Assembly: GCA_023134955.1 (NCBI GenBank)
Contig: JAGLUC010000178.1
Coordinates: forward strand, 1 to 6,438
Origin: Methylococcales bacterium
Lineage (GTDB): Bacteria > Pseudomonadota > Gammaproteobacteria > Methylococcales > Methylomonadaceae
Reading direction: 5' to 3'
DNA: 6,438 bases
The notes beneath the pieces were generated by a model. The model had not been told where the DNA came from and searched no databases. It saw nothing but the letters and a program-made list of their open reading frames with translations. The translations under genes were made by a program, and so were the position numbers. The first letter of the stretch is position 1, and each line of letters opens with the position of its first letter. Below, piece by piece: positions 1 to 4,778 of the stretch.

Positions 1-37
1 TTTTCATTACTGCGAATACTTTTGGAACAATTAATAT
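1..37 (+). repeat. Right end of a dispersed MITE-like repeat (copy 1)
   Basis: These 37 bases match 4444-4480 at 35 of 37 positions; the differences are at 11 and 29. Copy 2 is the right terminus of a 176-bp element with terminal inverted repeats, so copy 1 is probably the right end of another element whose body lies left of the window. Similarity stops after the shared ATTAATAT, the same boundary seen in copies 2 and 3, which marks a real element edge. No transposase is visible. Confidence 0.75.
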
Positions 38-117
38 GCACTTAAAATTTTTCAGAACAAGGTGAAAATTACAGGCAATAGCAAGCTATTGTCAAGGTTA
101 TCGAAGATTTTAAGTGT
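38..117. other. Folded intergenic segment, possible transcription end of the minus-strand genes
   Basis: Bases 38-52 pair with 103-117 (15 positions, three of them G-U when read as plus-strand RNA). Inside lies a second hairpin, 74-81 with 86-93, around a CAAG loop. The segment lies just beyond the stop codon of the minus-strand acyltransferase, so a terminator or 3'-end stabiliser is the simplest role. The minus-strand transcript has only a short, broken T run after the inner hairpin, so it is not a textbook intrinsic terminator. The outer stem is mostly A-T. Confidence 0.35.
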
Positions 118-137
118 TAAATGCCAGTCATGAATAA

Positions 138-899
138 TTATAGATGCTCTTTGCTAAAATATTCCTGTAAATAGCGATTAAACCGCCTTACTCCGATTGT
201 TTTTGGTTCTATCGCCAAAAATTCGTCCAGCACCATATCATCTCCAACTTGCATTGCCAAATGAAATTGACGATCAGGTATCTGATACCACTTTTCTTGT
301 TTAGTTAATGTACTAGGGAAACAGCTTATGGTTACTGGAGTTACAATTGTATTTGCCTGCAATGCAATGCGTGCTGCACCTCGTTGAAATTTATAAGATT
401 TCCCTGGAACGGTACGAGTTCCTTCAGGAAAAATAACCATAATACCGCCAGCCTTTAAATAAGCGACACTATCTCTGATCATTTTTTCAGAATCACCATT
501 ACTAATATAACCCGCGTTAATAACAGACCCTTTAATAAAGGGATTATGCCATAATTTTTCTTTAACTATGCAGCTAGCTAAAGGAATTCTGCTGATAATA
601 AAGACAATATCAATCAATGTTGGGTGATTTGCCAAAATTAATTGTCCTGGTCTATTTAATTTTTCCAGTCCTTTAATTTCATAGCTCATAACCCCCAATT
701 GATGCATCAGACCAATAAAAATATAAAAACTGTAATGTACACTTTTTTGTGCACGAGCTGTTTTTTGGCTTTGACTGCCAGGAATAAGTCTAAGTATAGG
801 ATAAACTAACAGCCATAATAAAAGTCCTCCCAAACCAAAAGCAGTAAAACTCACGGCTGTTGCAAATAATCGCCAATAATAATTAAATTTCTTGTTCAT
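138..899 (-). CDS. Lysophospholipid/1-acylglycerol-phosphate acyltransferase family protein of aryl-polyene type
   Basis: This 253-residue membrane-associated acyltransferase should move an acyl chain from an acyl carrier protein or CoA onto a glycerophosphate-type or related lipid acceptor. A hydrophobic segment at about residues 11-39 is a likely membrane anchor. The family's catalytic HX4D motif is seen as NHPTLID (His92, Asp97), and the acceptor-binding motif as FPEGTR at 157-162. Length is normal for PlsC-like proteins. The start ATG overlaps the TGA of the upstream ketosynthase-like gene (ATGA, 896-899), which suggests translational coupling and one transcript. A ketosynthase-like chain-length factor followed directly by such an acyltransferase is the opening of many aryl polyene and xanthomonadin-like clusters, where the enzyme is thought to attach the polyene chain to a lipid anchor. 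That role is inferred from context; general phospholipid synthesis is the alternative. No acyl carrier protein follows within the window. Confidence 0.85.
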   Translation of the reverse strand: MNKKFNYYWRLFATAVSFTAFGLGGLLLWLLVYPILRLIPGSQSQKTARAQKSVHYSFYIFIGLMHQLGVMSYEIKGLEKLNRPGQLILANHPTLIDIVFIISRIPLASCIVKEKLWHNPFIKGSVINAGYISNGDSEKMIRDSVAYLKAGGIMVIFPEGTRTVPGKSYKFQRGAARIALQANTIVTPVTISCFPSTLTKQEKWYQIPDRQFHLAMQVGDDMVLDEFLAIEPKTIGVRRFNRYLQEYFSKEHL

Positions 900-1603
900 T
901 GTTTATTCCAGCACCAGCTATGTCGTGCTGTATTAATCATCAATTTCTTTTCTGTGCCAGACAGAAAACTGATTAACTGCAAAACTTGTAACGGCTGTTC
1001 CCCCATATCACCACAATCTGGCAATGAATTAAACGATAAAGGAAGCCCCGCCCCCTGTTTTGTAATATGCAGAGCAACTGCCTGACTATTGTCTGTTGAT
1101 AACTGATAAGGCGCAGAAGGATAAAACGAGACTAAAGGTTCATCATACAAAACCACTAGCACTTCACTCTCTCCCTCCTGAAGTAATCCAACTGCTTCAA
1201 TAAAAGCCGCAGCAATACCCTCTTCACCTGGGGCAACAACCGTACTTTGAACTTTATTTTTATAGGCCATGGAAAATAAACCAGCAATGGCGTTATGAAC
1301 TGACAGGCTAAAAGCAGTCGGTGAAATCTCCTCGCCCATCTCTATCATTTCCATCATGGCAAATGATTTTGCCAACTCTCCATGCGTAGAGCTAAATACT
1401 GTGGGTATATTTTTATTGTCGGCAATACATTGGCTAGCAGCACAAAAAACAATCCGGGCAAGTGGACTTAATCGCCTCTTTAACATTTTAGGAACGACTG
1501 AAAGTAATTCAAGCTGCTTTGCTTTATTTGACTCCTCGGATTTCTCATGCCCCTCTAATGGCGGCCAAACACTCCATTTTTTTAATATGAAATTCTGATT
1601 CAT
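896..1603 (-). CDS. Beta-ketoacyl synthase-like chain length factor, N-terminal-domain type
   Basis: The 235-residue protein resembles the short ketosynthase-like family (Pfam Ketoacyl-synt_2 type) found at the head of aryl polyene clusters. Recognisable family features are WSVWPP near residues 10-15, STHGEL at 72-77 and the strongly conserved SPTAFSLSVHNA at 94-105. It is about half the length of a true ketosynthase. Where a ketosynthase would carry its active-site Cys there is STVVAPGEEG at 120-129, with no Cys, so it is presumably non-catalytic and acts with a partner ketosynthase to set polyene chain length; this is known only by analogy. It lies 46 bp after rnhA on the same strand and overlaps the acyltransferase by 4 nt. 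No strong Shine-Dalgarno is seen; the upstream DNA is AT-rich with a 12-bp direct repeat. The start ATG is supported by the N-terminal family motif lying just behind it. Confidence 0.82.
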   Translation of the reverse strand: MNQNFILKKWSVWPPLEGHEKSEESNKAKQLELLSVVPKMLKRRLSPLARIVFCAASQCIADNKNIPTVFSSTHGELAKSFAMMEMIEMGEEISPTAFSLSVHNAIAGLFSMAYKNKVQSTVVAPGEEGIAAAFIEAVGLLQEGESEVLVVLYDEPLVSFYPSAPYQLSTDNSQAVALHITKQGAGLPLSFNSLPDCGDMGEQPLQVLQLISFLSGTEKKLMINTARHSWCWNKQ

Positions 1604-1634
1604 TTTATTAAATTAAGCACTCTTTTATTAAATT
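1603..1634. repeat. 12-bp direct repeat with 20-bp period between rnhA and the ketosynthase-like gene
   Basis: TTTTATTAAATT occurs at 1603-1614 and again at 1623-1634, separated by eight bases. The first copy reaches the start codon of the minus-strand ketosynthase-like gene. The 20-bp phase is about two helical turns, which would suit a dimeric regulator or an AT-rich promoter region for the two lipid genes. In DNA this AT-rich it could also be chance. Confidence 0.4.
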
Positions 1635-1649
1635 GAAAGTCATACTGCC

Positions 1650-2081
1650 TTACGTTGGAACTCCTTTATTAGCTAGCATATCTGCTTTTTCATTACCTGC
1701 ATTCCCTGAGTGTCCTTTAATCCATACCCAGTTTATATCATGTTTTGCAATCGCTAAATCCAACCTCTTCCACAAATCCACATTTTTAACGGGTTTTTTA
1801 GCTGCTGTTTTCCAGCCTCTTTTTTTCCAGTTATCCATCCATTCAGTAATCCCTTGCAGAACATATTTAGAATCCGTATGTAACTTAACATTACAGGCCA
1901 TAGTCAAGGTTTCTAATGCAACAATTGCAGCCATCAATTCCATCCTGTTATTAGTGGTTTCTACCTCACCACCACACAATTCTTTTTGATTATTGTTATA
2001 TTGCAAAAAAACCCCCCAACCTCCAGGTCCAGGGTTTCCTTTACATGCTCCATCTGTATATATAATGACCTGATCAGTCAT
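1650..2081 (-). CDS. rnhA: Ribonuclease HI
   Basis: This cytoplasmic endonuclease cuts the RNA strand of RNA-DNA hybrids, removing R-loops and primer remnants. The 143-residue product is close to the 155 residues of the E. coli enzyme and follows its numbering. The metal-binding and catalytic residues are all present: Asp10 in YTDGACKGNPGPGGWG, Glu48 in NNRMELMA, Asp70 in TDSKYV, His124 in KGHSG and Asp134 in NEKAD. The basic stretch WKKRGWKTAAKKPVKN at about 85-100 is the substrate-handle region. The start ATG lies within the 3' end of the methyltransferase gene (8-nt overlap, 2074-2081), so the two are probably translated from one message. Dependence on the same promoter is inferred from this overlap. 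The dnaQ gene commonly next to rnhA is not here; lipid/pigment genes follow instead. Confidence 0.97.
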   Translation of the reverse strand: MTDQVIIYTDGACKGNPGPGGWGVFLQYNNNQKELCGGEVETTNNRMELMAAIVALETLTMACNVKLHTDSKYVLQGITEWMDNWKKRGWKTAAKKPVKNVDLWKRLDLAIAKHDINWVWIKGHSGNAGNEKADMLANKGVPT

Positions 2082-2802
2082 GTTTTTTTATCCTGTTCCT
2101 ATGTGTTAAAGATTCCAAACCTGTCGATGCAGAAACAAATCTTGATGATTTTAATTTAACAGGCGTTAAGGGTATTAAAGAATACTGTCTTTTAACTGCT
2201 CGTACAGCATAAGCCATTGAAAAAAAAGTGTACCTACCTAATTTAAATTGTTCAGGAGTCGTGTGAATCTTATCAATAGTAAATTCCGAGGTGGATCTAA
2301 TTTCAAAATTCAACAATTTTAACCAATCTTCAATTCTGAATCGAGAAATAAAATAACCACGCCATGACTCAGACATTTTGATATTCCATAAAAATTGTAA
2401 TCGCACCCAAATATTTAAAACATTGAAATTTAAAATAATAAGTTCACCCTCTGGTTTTAATACGCGTTCAACCTCTCTCATGGTTTGAAAGCGGTTAATA
2501 TCAAATTCCAGCAAATGAGGTAAAATAACTAAATCAACCGTCTCCGATTGAATCGGCAAGCGATAAGCTTGACCACATATTTTAACAGCATCCTCACATC
2601 CATTCCCTTTACCATCAATAATGCAGTATTTTTGGTATAAAGTGCAGTCAATAAAATTATTTTCCCAACCTAAACCACCAATCTGCAATATTAGTTGTTT
2701 GCAGCCTACTGTAATTGACCTTTTAAGGTATTTTTGTTCCAGAAATTGTAATAATTTGCCTTGCGGTGTTTCATAAAATGAAAATAAAAACTTTCTTTTC
2801 AT
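2074..2802 (-). CDS. Class I SAM-dependent methyltransferase, rnhA-linked (YafS-like) family
   Basis: A 242-residue soluble protein with a Methyltransf_11-type Rossmann fold. A degenerate SAM-binding motif I is at residues 39-45 (LQIGGLG, without the usual acidic residue before the glycines). The motif IV region is LPIQSETVDLVILPHLLEF at 82-100, followed by REVERVLKPEGELIILNFN at 109-127. The LPHxLEF signature is typical of the methyltransferase encoded next to rnhA and gloB in Gammaproteobacteria. Its substrate is not established, so no more specific function is assigned. The C-terminal 40 residues are basic and poorly conserved in appearance. It heads the minus-strand series, overlaps rnhA by 8 nt and is divergent from mltD across 102 bp. 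A GAG about 5 nt before the ATG may be a weak ribosome site. The E. coli homologue lies on the strand opposite rnhA, so the co-directional overlap seen here differs from E. coli. Confidence 0.88.
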   Translation of the reverse strand: MKRKFLFSFYETPQGKLLQFLEQKYLKRSITVGCKQLILQIGGLGWENNFIDCTLYQKYCIIDGKGNGCEDAVKICGQAYRLPIQSETVDLVILPHLLEFDINRFQTMREVERVLKPEGELIILNFNVLNIWVRLQFLWNIKMSESWRGYFISRFRIEDWLKLLNFEIRSTSEFTIDKIHTTPEQFKLGRYTFFSMAYAVRAVKRQYSLIPLTPVKLKSSRFVSASTGLESLTHRNRIKKHD

Positions 2803-2829
2803 AGCTCAACTGAGAAAAATTAAGATCTT

Positions 2830-2879
2830 TTGATATACTTAGGAGTGAAGATTCAATGATTTCCACTCCTTGGTATCAA
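2830..2879. promoter_or_regulatory. Near-palindrome in the divergent methyltransferase / mltD spacer, possible operator and twin promoter
   Basis: TTGATA at 2830-2835 mirrors TATCAA at 2874-2879, and AGGAGTG at 2841-2847 mirrors CACTCCT at 2864-2870, giving an imperfect dyad of about 50 bp centred near 2855. Each outer arm offers a -35-like TTGATA facing its own gene. Weak -10 candidates (4 of 6 matches) sit 16-17 bp away near the centre: TTCAAT at 2852-2857 on plus and TTGAAT on minus at 2856-2851. The arrangement fits overlapping divergent promoters or a dimeric repressor site. No known operator was recognised. Confidence 0.4.
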
Positions 2880-2904
2880 CTTAAACTGGGTAAACCTTTA
2901 AGTA

Positions 2905-4251
2905 ATGCAAAAATATAATTCTAGCAGGTCAGTCAAGTATTTACTTTATTTCATTATTTTAATACTCATTGGCTGTAGAGAAAACACTCATACACAAGCA
3001 TTTTTTAATGAGCCCGCTCCTACAGAACCTTATTCCGTAGAAGACAATTCTCATTCAATAGCATCTGAACACCCAGGCAAACCTCATAAAACAGTCTGGG
3101 ATCGTTTGTTTTCTTTATATGCACTACCTGAGATTGATAACGAGCGTATTGAACAACAATTACAAAACTATTTACAACACCCTGAATATTTAACCAAAAT
3201 TCAGAAACGAGCAGAACCTTATCTTTACTTTATTCTAGATGAAATTGAAGCACGGAACATACCTGGAGAGTTAGCCTTACTACCAGCCGTTGAAAGTGCC
3301 TTTCGTCCAGAAGCTATTTCACAGAGCTACGCCTCTGGACTTTGGCAGTTTATGCCTGCAACAGGTCGTTATTTTGGTCTAAAACAAAATTGGTGGTATG
3401 ACGGTCGTAATGACATTTATGCTTCAACCAAGGCAGCAACAACCTATCTAAAGCAACTCAATGAATTATACGATAATGACTGGCACATGGCATTGGCAGC
3501 CTACAATGCAGGTAAAGGTAATATCAGAAAAATCATTAGAAAAAATTTAAAAAACAATCTTGAAACAGACTACTGGTCTTTACCTTTGCGTAAAGAAACT
3601 ATGGATTATGTCCCCAGATTACTGGCATTAGCTAAAATTTTTGCTAATGCAGACAAATACAACATCCCTTTACAAGACATTCCAAACACACCTCATTTCA
3701 CAGTTATCGACACCGAATCTCAACTGGATTTTAGTGTCGCCGCTAAAATGGCACAAACTCCCGTTGATGACTTTCTTGACTTAAATCCCGCATTTAAGCG
3801 TTGGAGTGCAGATCCTGAAGGCCCTTTTCATATTTTGGTTTTATCTGAAAAAGCAGAAGAATTTAAACTAAAACTCGCTAAAATCCCTGCTGAAAACAGG
3901 CTAAAATGGATTAGGCATAAAATCAAATCAGGTGATAACTTAGGTGCTATTGCCATTAAATATCACTCGACAGTTAAAGCGATTCGGCAAAGTAATCATT
4001 TAAAAAACAACAAAATCAGAGCAGGCAAACACCTGCTCATCCCCACCTCGCTAAAAAAATCTTTAGCCAAAGCACTATCTAAAAATGATCGACTCTATGT
4101 AGTAAAAAAAGGCGATACTTTCTGGGACATTGCTCGTCTATTCGCGGTAAGCACCAAAGAAATTGCCTATTGGAACAGACTGTCACTAAAAAAATCACTT
4201 AGACCTGGTCAAAAATTAATCATCAAAAAAAGCAAAAGAACAAAAGCTTAG
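2905..4251 (+). CDS. mltD: Membrane-bound lytic murein transglycosylase D, lipoprotein with two LysM domains
   Basis: This outer-membrane lipoprotein cleaves the MurNAc-GlcNAc bond of peptidoglycan with formation of 1,6-anhydro-MurNAc, acting in wall turnover. The N-terminus is a lipoprotein signal: hydrophobic residues 12-22 end in the lipobox LIGC with the modified Cys24. The transglycosylase (SLT) domain spans about 105-225, with the catalytic Glu130 in LPAVESAF, then SGLWQFMPATG at 144-154 and AAYNAGKGN at 198-206. Two peptidoglycan-binding LysM domains follow at about 337-380 and 397-443. Total length is 448 residues, against 452 for E. coli MltD. An in-frame stop at 2899-2901 makes ATG 2905 the first possible start; only a weak AAG lies before it. 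It faces away from the methyltransferase. The gloB gene that usually lies between the two is missing. No clear terminator follows before the repeat at 4305. Confidence 0.96.
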   Translation: MQKYNSSRSVKYLLYFIILILIGCRENTHTQAFFNEPAPTEPYSVEDNSHSIASEHPGKPHKTVWDRLFSLYALPEIDNERIEQQLQNYLQHPEYLTKIQKRAEPYLYFILDEIEARNIPGELALLPAVESAFRPEAISQSYASGLWQFMPATGRYFGLKQNWWYDGRNDIYASTKAATTYLKQLNELYDNDWHMALAAYNAGKGNIRKIIRKNLKNNLETDYWSLPLRKETMDYVPRLLALAKIFANADKYNIPLQDIPNTPHFTVIDTESQLDFSVAAKMAQTPVDDFLDLNPAFKRWSADPEGPFHILVLSEKAEEFKLKLAKIPAENRLKWIRHKIKSGDNLGAIAIKYHSTVKAIRQSNHLKNNKIRAGKHLLIPTSLKKSLAKALSKNDRLYVVKKGDTFWDIARLFAVSTKEIAYWNRLSLKKSLRPGQKLIIKKSKRTKA

Positions 4252-4363
4252 TTTTAATGATTGATTATTGACTAAAAATACCCAACACACATGCTTGTGT
4301 AACTTATTAATCGTCCCAAAAGTTCTGGCAGGGTATTTTGACACTGTTTTATTACCACATATT

Positions 4364-4442
4364 GTAGCCCGTATAAAACGAAATATCATACGGGGGTTCA
4401 AGTCATCGGTTCCCCGTATTAGGTAAACTTCATACGGGCTAC
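4364..4442. repeat. Inverted doublet of REP-like palindromes inside the MITE-like element
   Basis: GTAGCCCGTAT at 4364-4374 is the exact reverse complement of 4432-4442. Between them ATACGGGG (4388-4395) pairs with CCCCGTAT (4412-4419). The four arms can fold as one nested rod or as two side-by-side hairpins (CCCGTAT 4368-4374 with ATACGGG 4388-4394; CCGTAT 4414-4419 with ATACGG 4432-4437). CCCGTAT/ATACGGG hairpins of this type are familiar as REP/BIME-like repeats in proteobacterial spacers. It may also end or protect the mltD transcript. Confidence 0.7.
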
Positions 4443-4443
4443 T

Positions 4444-4480
4444 TTTTCATTACCGCGAATACTTTTGGAACGATTAATAT
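4444..4480 (+). repeat. Right end of the dispersed repeat (copy 2)
   Basis: It is 35/37 identical to bases 1-37 in the same orientation, 4443 bp away. Its last 23 bases (4458-4480) are exactly the reverse complement of 6416-6438. It forms the right terminal inverted repeat of the element at 4305-4480. Homologous recombination between copies 1 and 2 would delete the segment holding the minus-strand genes and mltD; recombination between copies 2 and 3 would invert the transporter gene. Confidence 0.8.
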
Positions 4481-4588
4481 AAGCATTCAAATATTACACT
4501 GATTACAATTATTGATTTAGGGATAAATATGCCTCTCAACTTTAAATGTTACACTACCCCTATCCTCATGATACTTTCCTTAATTTAC
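4481..4588. other. AT-rich spacer without a gene
   Basis: No open frame or RNA gene is seen here. The only structure is a degenerate direct repeat, AAATATTACACT at 4489-4500 and AAATGTTACACT at 4544-4555. TATACT at 4589-4594, at the right edge, would pass as a -10 box (5 of 6), but no good -35 lies at the right distance, so a promoter for the downstream hairpin and transporter is only possible. Confidence 0.4.
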
Positions 4589-4750
4589 TATACTCTTTAC
4601 CTTTAAGAACACCTCATTCAAGTGTGTAGATTGTTGTGCTGAACTAGGCGTAAAGTAGCAGGAATAGCAATATATTTCAATGCTTTACAACAACACCCAT
4701 CGCAACAATCTGCGTGCTTGGGTGAGGTATTCTTGAGCGTGAAGAGTATA
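4589..4750 (+). ncRNA. 162-nt wobble-maintained hairpin upstream of the SulP gene (candidate structured RNA or MITE)
   Basis: Bases 4589-4638 pair with 4701-4750: 50 positions, 38 Watson-Crick, ten G-U (for example 4598, 4602, 4604, 4617, 4618, 4623-4625, 4627, 4637) and only two mismatches (4601 C-C, 4610 C-A). Inside, 4650-4657 pairs with 4681-4688 around a 23-nt loop, with an asymmetric internal loop between the helices. Every wobble is G-U in plus-strand RNA; in minus-strand RNA all ten would be A-C. This points to a folded plus-strand transcript, in the direction of the transporter that starts 28 nt later. It could be a leader RNA, an independent small RNA or a hairpin mobile element; TA flanks on both arms (4589-4590, 4749-4750) would suit an IS630-type MITE. 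It matches no RNA family I recognise. Confidence 0.6.
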
Positions 4751-4778
4751 TAACTAAAAACCCACCTAAAAAACATCC

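Larger units (their letters stand above)
4305..4480. mobile_element. MITE-like element, 176 bp, with 19-bp terminal inverted repeats (copy 2)
   Basis: Bases 4305-4323 are the reverse complement of 4461-4479 with one mismatch; the core is ACTTTTGG(A/G)ACGATTAATA. The element contains no plausible gene: a small open frame across it is a by-product of the palindromes. Its right end recurs at 1-37 and, inverted, at 6416-6438, so it is dispersed. It carries a pair of REP-like palindromes in the middle. A target duplication cannot be defined because the AT-rich termini (TATTAAT / ATTAATAT) run into the flanks; a TA duplication is possible. A non-autonomous element moved by a transposase elsewhere is the best reading. 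Confidence 0.65.

Noticed and set aside
1356..1989. Plus-strand open frames of 80 and 118 codons opposite the ketosynthase-like gene and rnhA
   Set aside because: They are antisense to well-supported genes whose minus-strand products show family motifs and catalytic residues.
4285..4300. ACACA...TGTGT hairpin after mltD as an intrinsic terminator
   Set aside because: The stem has only 5 bp and is followed by AACTTATTAA, not a T run.
4216..4401. Minus-strand 61-codon open frame
   Set aside because: It overlaps the mltD 3' end and the MITE-like element, has no recognisable family features and crosses palindromes; a chance frame.
4392..4416. GGTTCAA-like stretch resembling a tRNA T-arm
   Set aside because: The 5-bp stem around a 7-nt loop required for a T-arm is not formed, and no acceptor, D or anticodon arm lies nearby; the sequence is explained by the REP-like palindrome.
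4589..4750. Retron-type msr-msd RNA
   Set aside because: No reverse transcriptase is encoded in the window and the priming-guanosine arrangement of retrons was not found; a long hairpin alone is insufficient.
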